64,000 nucleotides of DNA from Cellulosimicrobium funkei (GCF_004519295.1 NZ_SOZH01000001.1:124001-188000); one strand, 5' to 3'; counted from the first letter of the stretch, positions 43,358 through 52,815 are shown. The notes: generated from the letters alone by a model not told the origin. Made by a program: numbers and translations.

Positions 43358-44188
43358 TCAGGCTCCTGTCGTCAGCAGTGCGGTGCGGTGGTCGGGGAGG
43401 CCGAGGTCGGGGAGGCCGCGCGTGCCGCGCACGGCCGCCGCCCAGGCGGTGACGACGCCGTCGGTGCCGGCGTCGTGGGTGCTCGCCCCCAGGTGGCGGA
43501 CGACGGCGCCCGGACCGTCGAGGTCGAGCCGCAGGGGGCCGGACGGGGCGGCGGCGTGCGCCGCGGGCGGCCGGGCGCCCAGGCACAGCACCGAGTCGAC
43601 GACGCGGGCGTCACCGAGGATCCCGGGCAGCGCCCGGTCGTCGCCGAGGTCGAGGTCCTCGACGAAGAGCTCGCGCGCCTGCCGGGGCGTGCCCCCTGCA
43701 TCTGGTGACTCCCGCGGGGCCCCGGTCTCGTCGGTGGCCCGGGTGCGCGAGCGCAGGCGCCCGCCCCGCTCCCCGGTCCGGCCGAGCACGAGCGTCTCGC
43801 GGAGCAGCGCGACGGCGCTCCTGCCGAGGCGCACGTCGGTGCGCCGGTCGACGTCGGCCCCGTCCGCGACGACGAACGGCAGCGCGTCCCAGACGAGGAG
43901 GCCGTCGTCGTCCACCCGGACCGCGACGTCCCAGGACGCGGACCGGCCGCGCCCGGCGTACGCGACGGTGCCCGACACCTCGACGAGCTCGACCTCGACG
44001 CCGCGCCCGACGTGCACCTCGACCCGGACGCGGTCGCCGCCCAGGAGCATCGCGCGCGTCGCGACGAGCGCGACGCGCACCCTCGTGGGGCTCGCGGACA
44101 GCACGCGCGGGCTCAGCGCGCCGGGGCGCAGGTCGCAACGCACGCGGCCGCCCTCGCGGTACGCCCCGACGCGCGTCACGTCGTCCAC
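43358..44188 (-). CDS. ureD: Urease accessory protein UreD
   Basis: 276 residues from a GTG at 44188. UreD (UreH) is a scaffold that with UreF and UreG delivers nickel to apo-urease. Sequence marks are L-S-P-R-V-L-S-A-S-P-T-R-V-R-V-A-L-V-A-T-R-A, L-L-G-G-D-R-V-R-V-E-V-H-V-G-R-G and L-L-R-E-T-L-V-L-G-R-T-G-E-R-G-G. The fit to the family is moderate and the central part has a Gly/Ala-rich insertion, as in other actinobacteria. It lies 20 bp after ureG, and the nickel permease starts two bases beyond its stop. Confidence 0.85.
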   Translation of the reverse strand: MDDVTRVGAYREGGRVRCDLRPGALSPRVLSASPTRVRVALVATRAMLLGGDRVRVEVHVGRGVEVELVEVSGTVAYAGRGRSASWDVAVRVDDDGLLVWDALPFVVADGADVDRRTDVRLGRSAVALLRETLVLGRTGERGGRLRSRTRATDETGAPRESPDAGGTPRQARELFVEDLDLGDDRALPGILGDARVVDSVLCLGARPPAAHAAAPSGPLRLDLDGPGAVVRHLGASTHDAGTDGVVTAWAAAVRGTRGLPDLGLPDHRTALLTTGA

Positions 44189-44208
44189 GTGCGGCTCGTC
44201 GCCCGGGG

Positions 44209-45054
44209 TCAGCCGCGCCCGGGCGCGGTCACCGGCTCCGCGGCTGCGGCGTCGTGCACGTGGGCGGGGGAGTGGTCGTCGTGGGCGGGCGAGTGGTCGT
44301 GCGGGGCGTCGCCCTCACCGTGGGTGTGGAGGAACCCGCCGCCGTCCTCGTCGGCGTGGAAGTGGGGCGCCATCGGGCCCGGGTCCTGCGGCACGTGCGC
44401 ACCGGCCCGGTGCGCCGCGAGCAGCGTCTGCACCCACGTCGTGAGCGTGTCGATCGACTCGCGGTCGAGGCGCGAGAGCGCGAGCACGGGGGCGCCGTCG
44501 CGCGCGGCCGTCGCGTCGAGGACCATGCGCGGGACGTCCACCCCCACGTACGGCGCGAGGTCGGTCTTGTTGACGACGAGCAGGTCCGCCCGGGCGATCC
44601 CCGGCCCGCCCTTGCGCGCGACGTCGCCGCCCCCGGCGACGTCGAGCACGAAGATCTGCGCGTCGACGAGCGCGGGCGAGAAGGTGGCGGTGAGGTTGTC
44701 GCCGCCGGACTCGACGAGCACGACGTCGAGCGGCGCGAAGTCCTCCTCGAGGTCCTCGACGGCGAGGAGGTTGGCGGTGACGTCGTCGCGGATCGCGGTG
44801 TGCGGGCACGCGCCGGTCTCGACCGCGCGGATGCGCTCGGGGTCGAGCACGCCCGCGGAGCGCAGGAACCGCGCGTCCTCGTCCGTGTAGATGTCGTTGG
44901 TGACGACCCCGAGGCGCAGCACCTCGGACAGCTCGCGGCACAGGAGCGCGATGAGCGAGCTCTTGCCGGTGCCGACGGGGCCGGCGACGCCGAGGCGCAG
45001 CGAGCGGGTCGTGGGGGTCGTGGCGGTCGGAGCGTCGGGCAGGTTCTCAGGCAC
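44209..45054 (-). CDS. ureG: Urease accessory GTPase UreG with histidine-rich tail
   Basis: 281 residues from a GTG at 45054, overlapping ureF by 8 bp. A SIMIBI-class GTPase: P-loop G-P-V-G-T-G-K-S-S near residues 25-33, T-N-D-I-Y-T-D-E-D, the nickel-binding C-P-H motif in [11 protein letters not shown], switch [14 protein letters not shown], and N-K-T-D-L-A base recognition. GTP hydrolysis drives nickel insertion into UreC. The C-terminal 55 residues hold many His and Asp ([25 protein letters not shown]) and probably store or buffer nickel, a role the His-rich end of UreE has in other bacteria. No ureE gene is present here. Confidence 0.94.
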   Translation of the reverse strand: MPENLPDAPTATTPTTRSLRLGVAGPVGTGKSSLIALLCRELSEVLRLGVVTNDIYTDEDARFLRSAGVLDPERIRAVETGACPHTAIRDDVTANLLAVEDLEEDFAPLDVVLVESGGDNLTATFSPALVDAQIFVLDVAGGGDVARKGGPGIARADLLVVNKTDLAPYVGVDVPRMVLDATAARDGAPVLALSRLDRESIDTLTTWVQTLLAAHRAGAHVPQDPGPMAPHFHADEDGGGFLHTHGEGDAPHDHSPAHDDHSPAHVHDAAAAEPVTAPGRG

Positions 45055-45844
45055 TGAACAGCCTCTCGGTGGTGCGGGCGTGGGTCTCGGCCCACTGCTC
45101 GACGAGCGGTGCGCCGTGCGCGGGGATCGCGCGGGGGTCGGTCAGGGGGGCGACGTCGTGGGCGAGCGCGTCGATCGCGGCCTGCGACGCGACGACCCAG
45201 CCCGTCGCGACGACCGGGTCGACGGGCTCGAGCTTCAGCGTGGCCGCGGCGACGGTCTGCACGTCCTCGTACCCGACGAGGCGCGCGACCTGCAGCGCGG
45301 ACAGCCCCGCGCAGGCGGCCGTCACCCCGAGCACCAGGGGGCGCGGGGGCTGCGGCGCCCGGCGGCCCGACGGCGGTCGGTCGCCCGGACCGCCGCGTCC
45401 CTCGTCCGCGGGGCGCGCGGCGGCGACGAGTGCCGCCGCCGCGTCGAGCGCGGCGACCGCGGGGTGCCCCGCCCACAGGCGGCGCAGGAGCCGGAGGTAG
45501 CCCCGGCCGAGCCGCTGCGACGTCTCGCGGAGCGCGGGCGACGGCGTCCGCGCCGCCCACGCGACCCAGGTGTCGGCGAGGGCGACCGCGACGGGCGGGA
45601 GGTCGTCGTCGGGCGTGAGCGCCGCGTGCCGCGCGACGACCGCGGTCGCGGCCTCGGTGCGCGTGACGGTGGCCAGGCGGGCGCGCACGTAGTCGGGGAC
45701 GCGCGCGGCGGGCATCCCGGCGCGCAGCGCGGGCTCGAGGCCCGCGGACTGCGTGTGGCCGCCGGTCGGCAGCCGCGCGTCGGCGAGGAGCGCGAGCATG
45801 AGCTCGGCGCGCCCGTCGGCGTCGTGGCGGGAGAGGCCGTCCAT
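45047..45844 (-). CDS. ureF: Urease accessory protein UreF
   Basis: 265 residues from the ATG at 45844. UreF is all-helical and connects UreD to the UreG dimer. Family marks are [18 protein letters not shown] (the usual form is F-P-x-G-x-F-x-x-S-x-G-L-E), [10 protein letters not shown], and the C-terminal [21 protein letters not shown]. An Arg/Gly/Pro-rich loop (about residues 147-170) is an insertion common in high-GC actinobacteria. It starts one base after ureC ends. Confidence 0.88.
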   Translation of the reverse strand: MDGLSRHDADGRAELMLALLADARLPTGGHTQSAGLEPALRAGMPAARVPDYVRARLATVTRTEAATAVVARHAALTPDDDLPPVAVALADTWVAWAARTPSPALRETSQRLGRGYLRLLRRLWAGHPAVAALDAAAALVAAARPADEGRGGPGDRPPSGRRAPQPPRPLVLGVTAACAGLSALQVARLVGYEDVQTVAAATLKLEPVDPVVATGWVVASQAAIDALAHDVAPLTDPRAIPAHGAPLVEQWAETHARTTERLFSA

Positions 45845-45845
45845 G

Positions 45846-47564
45846 TCAGAACAGCGAGTAGAGCTGCGCGAGGGGCAGCCGGTCGGCGGGGGCGGGGACG
45901 ACGAGCTCGCCGTCGACCTCGATCGCGAAGGACTCGGGGTCGATGTCGATCCGGGGCAGGTAGTCGTTGTTGCGCATCTGCGCCTTCCCGACGTCGCGCG
46001 TCCCGGCCACGGGCAGGAGCGTCCGGGCCAGGCCGAGCCGCTCCGCGAGGCCGTCGTCGAGCGCGGCGGGCGACACGAACGACACGGACACGTCGGCCCC
46101 GATCGCGTCGGCGAGCGCGGGCCGCATGAGCACGGGCTGCGGCGACGGGATGGACGCGTTGGGGTCGCCCAGCGCGCCCCACACGAGCGCCCCGCCCTTC
46201 ATGACGACGCTCGGCCGCACGCCGAACAGCTTCGGCTCCCACAGCACCAGGTCGGCGAGCTTGCCGGGCTCGACGGACCCGACGTGCGCGTCGATCCCGT
46301 GCGCGACGGCCGGGTTGATCGTGTACTTCGCGACGTAGCGCCGGGCGCGCAGGTTGTCGGCCGGTAGGACGGGCCCGGGGGCGCCGCCGGGGATCGGGCC
46401 GCGCCGCGCCTTCATGACGTGCGCCACCTGCCACGTCCGCGTCACGACCTCGCCGATGCGCCCCATGGCCTGAGCGTCGGACGACGTGATCGAGATGGCG
46501 CCGAGGTCGTGCAGCACGTCCTCGGCGGCGATCGTGGTCCCGCGGATGCGCGACTCGGCGAACGCGAGGTCCTCCGCCACCTGCGGGTTGAGGTGGTGGC
46601 ACACCATGAGCATGTCCAGGTGCTCGGCGACGGTGTTCACCGTGTGCGGGAGGGTGGGGTTCGTCGAGCCGGGGATGACGTTCGGGTGGCTCGCGACGGT
46701 GAGGATGTCGGGCGCGTGCCCGCCGCCCGCGCCCTCGGCGTGGAACGCGTGGATCGAGCGGCCGCCGATCGCCCGGAGGGTCGACTCGACGAACCCCGCC
46801 TCGTTGAGCGAGTCGGAGTGGAGCGCGACCTGCAGGCCCCAGTCGTCGGCGGCTCGGAGCGCGGCGTCGATCGCCGCGGGCGTGGACCCCCAGTCCTCGT
46901 GCACCTTGTAGCCGCCCGCGCCGGCCATCGCCTGCTCGCGCAGACCCTCGGCGCTCACGGTGTTCCCCTTGCCGAGCAGCAGCACGTTCACGGGGAGCCG
47001 GTCGAGCGAGCGGTGGATCGCCTCCAGGTGCCAGGCGCCGGGCGTGACCGTCGTGGCCTTCGTGCCCTCGCTCGGGCCGGTGCCGCCGCCCGCGACCGTC
47101 GTGATGCCCGTGGCGAGCGCCTCGACGACCTGCGACGGCGAGATGAGGTGCACGTGCGAGTCGATGCCGCCCGCGGTGAGGATCCTGCCCTCGCCGCTCA
47201 CGACGTCCGTGCTCGGGCCGATGTGCAGGTCGGGGTGCACGCCGTCCGCGACGTCGGGGTTGCCCGCGCGGCCGAGCGCGACGATCCGCCCGTCGCGGAT
47301 GCCGACGTCCGTCTTGACGACGCCCCACCAGTCCAGCACGACGGCGTTGGTGATCACCGTGTCGAGCGCGCCCTCGGCGCGGGTCGTCGTGCCCTGGGCC
47401 ATCGACTCGCGCAGCGACTTCCCGCCGCCGAACACGACCTCCTCGCCCCCGAAGGTGCGGTCCTCCTCGACCTCGATCCACAGGTCCGTGTCGCCGAGGC
47501 GCACCTGGTCCCCCGTCGTCGGGCCGTAGAGCGCGACGTAGCGCTCGCGGGAGATCGCGACCAT
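45846..47564 (-). CDS. ureC: Urease alpha subunit
   Basis: 572 residues from the ATG at 47564. Catalytic subunit that hydrolyses urea to ammonia and carbamate at a dinuclear nickel centre. Nickel ligands and catalytic residues are all visible: His137 and His139 (D-S-H-V-H-L), the carbamylated Lys220 (G-Y-K-V-H-E-D-W), His249 (V-A-L-H-S-D), His275 (F-H-A-E-G-A), Cys322-His323 on the flap (M-V-C-H-H-L-N-P) and Asp363 ([11 protein letters not shown]). The segment before the lysine, G-A-G-G-Y-K-V, differs slightly from the common G-A-I-G-L-K-I. Full length and apparently active. Confidence 0.97.
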   Translation of the reverse strand: MVAISRERYVALYGPTTGDQVRLGDTDLWIEVEEDRTFGGEEVVFGGGKSLRESMAQGTTTRAEGALDTVITNAVVLDWWGVVKTDVGIRDGRIVALGRAGNPDVADGVHPDLHIGPSTDVVSGEGRILTAGGIDSHVHLISPSQVVEALATGITTVAGGGTGPSEGTKATTVTPGAWHLEAIHRSLDRLPVNVLLLGKGNTVSAEGLREQAMAGAGGYKVHEDWGSTPAAIDAALRAADDWGLQVALHSDSLNEAGFVESTLRAIGGRSIHAFHAEGAGGGHAPDILTVASHPNVIPGSTNPTLPHTVNTVAEHLDMLMVCHHLNPQVAEDLAFAESRIRGTTIAAEDVLHDLGAISITSSDAQAMGRIGEVVTRTWQVAHVMKARRGPIPGGAPGPVLPADNLRARRYVAKYTINPAVAHGIDAHVGSVEPGKLADLVLWEPKLFGVRPSVVMKGGALVWGALGDPNASIPSPQPVLMRPALADAIGADVSVSFVSPAALDDGLAERLGLARTLLPVAGTRDVGKAQMRNNDYLPRIDIDPESFAIEVDGELVVPAPADRLPLAQLYSLF

Positions 47565-47567
47565 GCG

Positions 47568-47942
47568 TCAGTCCTCCTCGGGTGCGGTGGGGTCCAGGGC
47601 GCCGCCGTCGGGCTTGCCGCGCTGGAGACCGGGGACGCGTCGTCGGCCGCGCAGCGCGACGGCGTGGACCTCGGCGGACGCGCCGGGCTCGAACCGCCGC
47701 GACGTGCCGGACGGCACGTCCAGCCGGAAGCCGTGCGCCGCCGCGCGGTCGAGGTCGAGCGCCGCGTTGGCGTCGGGCAGGTGGAGGTGCGAGCCGATCT
47801 GCACGGGCCGGTCGCCCGTGTTCGTCACGACGAGGGTCACGCGCTCGTCGTCCGAGCGGTCGGCGTTGAGGACGAGCGGCACGTCCTCCGCGCCCTCCCG
47901 GAGCCGGATCGCGCCCGGTCCCGAGGTGCTGATGCCTGCCAT
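47568..47942 (-). CDS. ureB: Urease beta subunit
   Basis: 124 residues from the ATG at 47942. Small structural subunit of the urease trimer. Family core seen as [37 protein letters not shown], and R-R-F-E-P-G. The stop lies three bases before the ureC start, so the two are translationally linked. The C-terminal 25 residues are a disordered charged tail. Confidence 0.95.
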   Translation of the reverse strand: MAGISTSGPGAIRLREGAEDVPLVLNADRSDDERVTLVVTNTGDRPVQIGSHLHLPDANAALDLDRAAAHGFRLDVPSGTSRRFEPGASAEVHAVALRGRRRVPGLQRGKPDGGALDPTAPEED

Positions 47943-47985
47943 GCCTCGCCGTCCTCTCGTCGTGCGTCGCGTCGCCGGGACCGGC

Positions 47986-48288
47986 TCAGGCGATGGGCTG
48001 GTGGATGGTGACGAGCTTGCGCCCGTCGGGGAACGTCGCCTCGACCTGGACGTCGGGCAGCATCTCCGCGACGCCCTCCATCACCTCGTCGCGGCCCAGC
48101 ACGGCGCGCCCGGAGACCATGAGCTCCTCCACGGCGGCCCCCTCGCGGGCCCGCTCGATCACCCACGTCGTCAGGAGGGCGACCGTCTCCGGGTAGTTGA
48201 GCAGGACGCCGCGCTCGCGCCGGTCACGGGCGACCATGCCCGCGACGGCGAGCAGCAGCTTCTCGGTGTCGGCGGGCGTCAGGTGCAT
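47986..48288 (-). CDS. ureA: Urease gamma subunit
   Basis: 100 residues from the ATG at 48288. This is the normal size for a separate UreA. It begins [12 protein letters not shown] and contains [15 protein letters not shown] and [20 protein letters not shown], all diagnostic. First gene of the leftward ureABCFGD cluster. It is divergent from the secreted glucanase gene at 48504, with about 215 bp of shared promoter space containing a GTATAC-type inverted repeat close to its start. Confidence 0.97.
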   Translation of the reverse strand: MHLTPADTEKLLLAVAGMVARDRRERGVLLNYPETVALLTTWVIERAREGAAVEELMVSGRAVLGRDEVMEGVAEMLPDVQVEATFPDGRKLVTIHQPIA

Positions 48289-48322
48289 GGCCGCGATCCT
48301 GTCGCGCCCGCGTTTCCGGCGT

Positions 48323-48340
48323 GTATACCCCGCGTTATAC
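48323..48340. promoter_or_regulatory. Inverted repeat GTATAC-n5-GTTATAC upstream of ureA
   Basis: The sequence GTATACCCCGCGTTATAC is AT-rich at both ends and lies about 35 bp before the ureA start, where a repressor would overlap the promoter. The GTATAC half recurs upstream of urtA. It may be an operator for the cluster's GntR protein. Confidence 0.4.
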
Positions 48341-48462
48341 GTTCGTGTACCCGCTCCGCGCGGGCCGCCGCCCGCCACGCCTCCGCCGTCGTGCGCCGGC
48401 TCCTGGCGAGCCGTTGACCCCTGCTCGACCGAGGGCTACTCTCTCCGCCCCCATTCGGAAAG

Positions 48463-48479
48463 TTCGGCCGAAATTTCGG
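48463..48479. promoter_or_regulatory. Overlapping LacI-type palindromes upstream of secreted glucanase
   Basis: TTCGGCCGAA (48463-48472) and CCGAAATTTCGG (48468-48479) are overlapping perfect palindromes 25-40 bp before the start at 48504. CGAA(N)TTCG-type sites are bound by LacI regulators of glycoside use in actinobacteria. The LacI gene at 50472-51488 is the natural candidate. Confidence 0.5.
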
Positions 48480-48503
48480 GGCCGCGACACGAAGGAGTGC
48501 CTG

Positions 48504-50435
48504 ATGGATGGATCGACCGACCGCGCGTGCGAGACGACGCGGCGCCGACGCAGGGCGACGGGCCTCGTCGCCGGTGGGCTCGTCGGCGGGCTGGCGCTCG
48601 CGGCGGGACTCGCCGTCCCGGCCGCGGCCGAGAGCGCTCCGCGCACGGCGAGCGTCCCGGCGACGGCGACGCCCGCCGTCGGGCAGCCCGCCCTGACGGG
48701 CGCGCAGCGCGCGACGCTGGAGACGTACCTGGAGGACACCTACACCTCGCTGGAGGCCATGACCGACGAGGAGACCGGCCTGCCCGCGGACAACATCGAG
48801 GGCGACCTGGACCCGGCGTCGAGCAGCGCGTACACGTCGCCGACGAACATCGGCGGCTGGCTGTGGTCCACCGTCGTGGCGCGCGACCTGGGCCTGGTCG
48901 ACGAGGCCGAGGCGCGCGACCGCCTCGCGACGACGATCGACACGGTCGCGTCCCTCGACCGGCACGACGCGAGCGGCATGTTCTACAACTGGTACGACCC
49001 GGCGACGGGCGACCGGGTGGAGACGTGGCCGGACGACGGCAACCCGGTGCACCAGTTCCTCAGCTCGGTGGACAACGGCTGGCTCGCCGCGGGCCTGCGC
49101 GTCGTCGCGGAGGCGGAGCCGAGCCTCGCGGAGGAGGCGCTGGCCGTCTACGACGGCATGCACTTCGGCGCGTTCTACAACGCGGAGGCGCGGCCGGACC
49201 TCGGCGTCGGGCTGCTGCGCGGCGGGTTCTGGGACGAGGAGCCGCCCGGGTGCTCGGTCGCCGGGGACTACCTCGGCACGGGGACCGACGTCTACTACAC
49301 GTGCCACAACTACGACACGACGGTCTCGGAGACGCGCATCGCGACCTACCTCGGCATCGCCGAGGGCGAGGTGCCGCCGGAGGCCTACTACGCGAGCTAC
49401 CGGACGTTCCCGGACACGTGCGACTGGTCGTGGCAGGAGCAGAAGCCGGTCGGCGAGACGCGCGAGCACCTGGGCGTCCCGGTGTTCGAGGGGGCGTACC
49501 GCTACCGCGACCTCGCGGTCGTGCCGGGCTGGGGCGGCTCGATGTTCGAGGCGCTCATGCCGGACATGCTCGTCCCCGAGGCGGAGTGGGGCCCGACGTC
49601 GTGGGGCGTCAACCACCCGCTCGTGGTGCGCGCGCACAAGGAGCACGGCCTCGACGAGGCCGGGTACGGGGCGTGGGGATTCTCGCCCGCGAGCAACCCC
49701 TTCGGCGGGTACGCGGAGTACGGCGTCGACGCGATCGGCCTGCGCTCCGACGGCTACCTGTCGGACGGCGAGACCGACGTCGACCTCGGTTTCGAGGGCT
49801 GCCGCGAGGCCACGAACCCGGCGCCGGAGTTCGGTGACGGCGTCGTGACGCCGCACGCGTCGTTCCTCGGGCTCGCGTACGACACCGAGGGCGTGCTCGA
49901 CAACCTGGCCCACCTCGCGGACGACCTCGACGCGTACGGGCCGGGCGGGTTCTACGACTCCGTCGCGGTCCGCTCGGGCACGGTCGCCGAGCGCTACCTG
50001 TCGCTCGACCAGGCGATGATCGTCGCCGCGATCGGCAACGTCCTCGACGACTCGCGCCTCAAGGACTACTTCGTCGACGACCGGCTCGAGCAGGCGCTGC
50101 GCCCGCTCATGGAGGCGGAGACGTTCTCGGCCGTCGCCGACCTCACGCCCGGCGTGGGCGCCGACGTCGAGGTCGAGGCGCGCTGCCTCGGCAACCGGGC
50201 GGCCGTCGCGGTGCGCGCCACCAGCACGTCCGACGGCCGCACGACCGTCGAGCTCGCCACCCCGTACGGGACGCGGTCGTACGACGACGTCGTCCCGCAC
50301 CGCAGCACCTACCGGGCGTTCTCGGCGCGCACGGCGGAGATCCCGTCGGGCACCGCGATCGTGACGGTGACGTCCGACGACGGCGCGACCGTCCAGGAGC
50401 TGCCGTACCGCTACGCGGGCGTCTCCTGCGGCTGA
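48504..50435 (+). CDS. Secreted glucoamylase-like (GH144/DUF3131-type) glycosidase with RCL/YQSF domain
   Basis: 643 residues from the ATG at 48504 (GAAGGAG upstream). The signal peptide ends near A-A-A-E-S, residue 43. The helical-barrel domain (about 60-540) carries T-S-P-T-N-I-G-G-W-L-W-S-T, G-M-F-Y-N-W-Y-D-P, F-L-S-S-V-D-N-G-W-L-A-A-G-L, and later V-P-G-W-G-G-S-M-F-E-A-L-M-P. These blocks resemble the glucoamylase-like domain of cyclic beta-1,2-glucan synthase and of GH144 endo-beta-1,2-glucanases. The shared C-terminal domain occupies about 553-643. With a GH94-like oligoglucan phosphorylase, GH1, an ABC importer and LacI next door, an extracellular beta-1,2-glucanase is a reasonable proposal. 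Another polysaccharide is possible; assignment is by resemblance only. Confidence 0.68.
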   Translation: MDGSTDRACETTRRRRRATGLVAGGLVGGLALAAGLAVPAAAESAPRTASVPATATPAVGQPALTGAQRATLETYLEDTYTSLEAMTDEETGLPADNIEGDLDPASSSAYTSPTNIGGWLWSTVVARDLGLVDEAEARDRLATTIDTVASLDRHDASGMFYNWYDPATGDRVETWPDDGNPVHQFLSSVDNGWLAAGLRVVAEAEPSLAEEALAVYDGMHFGAFYNAEARPDLGVGLLRGGFWDEEPPGCSVAGDYLGTGTDVYYTCHNYDTTVSETRIATYLGIAEGEVPPEAYYASYRTFPDTCDWSWQEQKPVGETREHLGVPVFEGAYRYRDLAVVPGWGGSMFEALMPDMLVPEAEWGPTSWGVNHPLVVRAHKEHGLDEAGYGAWGFSPASNPFGGYAEYGVDAIGLRSDGYLSDGETDVDLGFEGCREATNPAPEFGDGVVTPHASFLGLAYDTEGVLDNLAHLADDLDAYGPGGFYDSVAVRSGTVAERYLSLDQAMIVAAIGNVLDDSRLKDYFVDDRLEQALRPLMEAETFSAVADLTPGVGADVEVEARCLGNRAAVAVRATSTSDGRTTVELATPYGTRSYDDVVPHRSTYRAFSARTAEIPSGTAIVTVTSDDGATVQELPYRYAGVSCG

Positions 50436-50452
50436 CCCCACGCACCGCGGCC

Positions 50453-50493
50453 GACCGCCGTGCCGCGCGCGTCAGGCGCGCGGCACGGCGGTC
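50453..50493. terminator. Bidirectional terminator between convergent glucanase and lacI genes
   Basis: A perfect 18-bp stem (50453-50470 with 50476-50493) has a 5-nt loop, GTCAG. The loop contains the stop codon of the LacI gene, so one arm of the stem is LacI coding sequence. Confidence 0.75.
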
Positions 50494-51488
50494 GACGCGC
50501 GCACGACGAGGCTCGTCGCGAGCTCCGTGCGCAGGGTGCGGCCGCTCGCGCTGCGTGCCCGGTGCACGAGCGCGACGGCCGAGGCGCCCATCTCGACGAG
50601 CGGCTGACGCACCGTGGTGAGCGGGGGGTCGGTCCAGGGCGCGACGGGCAGGTCGTCGAACCCGACGAGCGAGACGTCGTCCGGCACGGAGCGCCCCGCC
50701 TCGCGCAGCGCCCGCAGCGCGCCGAGCGCGGTGTCGTCGCTGCACGCGAAGATCGCCGTCGGGGCGTCGTCGAGGGCGAGCAGCCGCTGCGTCTCCTCGT
50801 AGCCCGCGGCGACCCCGTAGGTGCTCAGGCGCACGAGGTCGTCGTCGACGGGCACGTCCGCCTGGATGAGCGCGGCGCGGTAGCCCGCGAGGCGGGCGAG
50901 CGCGTTGTCCTGCTCGGGGACGCCCGTGATCGTCGCGATCCGTCGGTGCCCCAGGGCGAGCAGGTGCGCCGTCGCCTCGAGCGCGCCCTGGAAGTTCGCC
51001 GCCCCGACGCTGAGCACGTCCTCGGGCGGACGGCGGCGCGGGTCGACGACGACGAGCGGCACCCCGGCCGTGGCGAGGGCGGCGCGCGCCTCGGCGTCGG
51101 GCACGGCGACGACGCTCACGAGACCGTCCGTGCCCCGCGCGAGCGCGTGCCGGACCCACGCGCCGCAGTCGTCGGGGTCCAGCTCGACGGACAGCACGAC
51201 GTCGAGCCCGAGGCGCCGCGCCTCGGCGACCGCCCCGCGCACGACCGCCTCGGACCACGGCCCCTCGAAGTCGACGATGCGGACGTCGACGAGCCCGGTC
51301 CTCCGGGACGTGCGGGGCCGGATCTCGTAGCCGTGCCGGCGCAGCACGCCCGCGACGCGTTCGCGCGTCGCCGCCGAGACGTCCGGGCGCGCGTTGAGCA
51401 CCTTCGACACCGTGGGCACGGACACCCCGGCGTCGGCCGCGACCCGGGCGAGGGGGACGCCGTGCCGACCCGGCTGCGACGCTGCCAT
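50472..51488 (-). CDS. LacI-family transcriptional regulator of the beta-glucan locus
   Basis: 338 residues from the ATG at 51488. Helix-turn-helix L-A-R-V-A-A-D-A-G-V-S-V-P-T-V-S-K-V-L-N and effector domain (D-G-L-V-S-V-V-A-V, L-G-H-R-R-I-A-T-I-T-G, A-I-F-A-C-S-D-D-T-A-L-G, V-G-F-D-D-L-P, L-T-T-V-R-Q-P). It lies downstream of the ABC-GH1 operon on the same strand, separated by a terminator, and is convergent with the secreted glucanase gene. Probable targets are the CGAAATTTCG-type site before that gene and the transporter promoter. The inducer is unknown. Confidence 0.88.
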   Translation of the reverse strand: MAASQPGRHGVPLARVAADAGVSVPTVSKVLNARPDVSAATRERVAGVLRRHGYEIRPRTSRRTGLVDVRIVDFEGPWSEAVVRGAVAEARRLGLDVVLSVELDPDDCGAWVRHALARGTDGLVSVVAVPDAEARAALATAGVPLVVVDPRRRPPEDVLSVGAANFQGALEATAHLLALGHRRIATITGVPEQDNALARLAGYRAALIQADVPVDDDLVRLSTYGVAAGYEETQRLLALDDAPTAIFACSDDTALGALRALREAGRSVPDDVSLVGFDDLPVAPWTDPPLTTVRQPLVEMGASAVALVHRARSASGRTLRTELATSLVVRASTAVPRA

Positions 51489-51593
51489 CCAAGCCCTCCG
51501 TCCGTCGTGCCTGCGGCCGGTCCGGCCGGGGGAGCGTGCCCCGACTCCGGATCGTAGCGAGGCCCCGGGTCGCGACCGGGCCTCCCCCGGACG

Positions 51594-51637
51594 ACGACGG
51601 CCCGGCCGGGACCGCGAGGTCCGGACCGGGCCGTCGT
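51594..51637. terminator. Hairpin terminator after GH1 gene
   Basis: A 12-bp outer stem (ACGACGGCCCGG at 51594-51605 with 51626-51637) and an inner stem GGAC/GTCC lie 9 bases past the GH1 stop, read on the minus strand. A second hairpin (about 51559-51584, GAGGCCC/GGGCCTC) follows. Confidence 0.7.
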
Positions 51638-51645
51638 GCGTGCGG

Positions 51646-52815
51646 TCAGTCGTCGAGCGAGACGGTCCCGCGGGCGACGCCGCCGAGCCAGCCGAGGCTG
51701 GGCTTGGGCGTGCGCTCGAAGGTCTCCGGGTCCCACGCGACGAGCCCGAACGTCGGGGCGAACGAGCCCCACTCGTAGTTGTCGAGCAGCGACCAGTGCA
51801 GGTAGCCGAGCAGCGGGAGGCCCGCCTCCATCTCGGCGTGCAGCGCGCGCAGGGCGTCGCGCGTGTAGTCGATGCGGCGCGCGTCGTCCGCCGTCGCGAT
51901 GCCGTTCTCGGAGACGAGGACCGGCAGGCCGGTGATCTCGTGCCCGAGGCGCGCGGCCTCCGCGATGGCGGCCGGGTAGTACTCCCACCCGGTGAGCGTC
52001 TTCTCCGAGTCCTCCGGGGCGGGCAGCGGCCCGTCCACGGTGATGCGCGTGCGCGTGTAGGCCTGGACGGCGACGAAGTCGTCGCCGCGCGAGGCCTCGA
52101 GGAAGACGGTCTCGCGCGGGTAGGCGTACTCGCGCAGGACCTCCTCGGCGCCCGGGTCGGCGAAGAACTGCTGCGGCGCGACGGGCCACCCGACGGGCAC
52201 CCCGACGGTCCGCACGAGCTCCACGGCCCGGCGGTGCGCGGCGATGAGGTGCTCGGTCGCGACCGGGTCGGGCGCGTGCATCGTGCCGGCCTGGAGCTGC
52301 TCGGTGCCCTTGGCGGCCGTGATCATCATCGCGAGGATGTTCGGCTCGTTGATGGTGAACACGTGCGACGCGCGGTCGAGCAGCGGCAGCACGTGCTCGA
52401 CGTACCGAGCGAACCGCTCGACGGACCGCGGGTCGGTCCAGCCGCCGTCCTCCGCGAACCAGCGCGGCGACGTGAAGTGGTGCAGCGTGACGAGCGGCGT
52501 GACCCCGTGCTCGAGGCAGCAGTCGATCATGCGGCGGTAGTGGTCGACCTCGGCCCGCGAGAAGCGGCCCTCGGCCGGCTCGATCCGCGCCCACTCGATC
52601 GAGAACCGGTATGAGGTGAGCCCGGACTCGGCCAGCAGCCGGATGTCGTCGGCGTACCGGTGGTAGGAGTCGGCGGCGTCGCCCGACGGCTCGGCGAGGG
52701 TCGAGGCCGGGTCGACCTCGCGCGCCCACCAGTCGCTGTTGACGTTGTTGCCCTCGATCTGGTGGGCCGCCGTGGCGGCGCCCCAGACGAAGGACTCGGG
52801 GAAGGTGATCGACAC
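51646..52815 (-). CDS. GH1 beta-glucosidase
   Basis: 389 residues from a GTG at 52815 with GAGGAG six bases upstream. Cytoplasmic retaining glycosidase that splits beta-linked glucose from di- and oligosaccharides. Acid/base Glu157 lies in F-T-I-N-E-P-N and nucleophile Glu303 in V-S-E-N-G. The start F-P-E-S-F-V-W-G-A-A-T-A-A-H-Q-I-E-G is the PROSITE-type GH1 N-signature, and L-L-D-N-Y-E-W-G-S-F is the C-terminal one. At 389 residues it is shorter than the usual 440-470, through shorter loops. It follows the two permeases in one operon, so it acts on the imported sugar, perhaps sophorose or another gluco-disaccharide. Confidence 0.92.
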   Translation of the reverse strand: MSITFPESFVWGAATAAHQIEGNNVNSDWWAREVDPASTLAEPSGDAADSYHRYADDIRLLAESGLTSYRFSIEWARIEPAEGRFSRAEVDHYRRMIDCCLEHGVTPLVTLHHFTSPRWFAEDGGWTDPRSVERFARYVEHVLPLLDRASHVFTINEPNILAMMITAAKGTEQLQAGTMHAPDPVATEHLIAAHRRAVELVRTVGVPVGWPVAPQQFFADPGAEEVLREYAYPRETVFLEASRGDDFVAVQAYTRTRITVDGPLPAPEDSEKTLTGWEYYPAAIAEAARLGHEITGLPVLVSENGIATADDARRIDYTRDALRALHAEMEAGLPLLGYLHWSLLDNYEWGSFAPTFGLVAWDPETFERTPKPSLGWLGGVARGTVSLDD

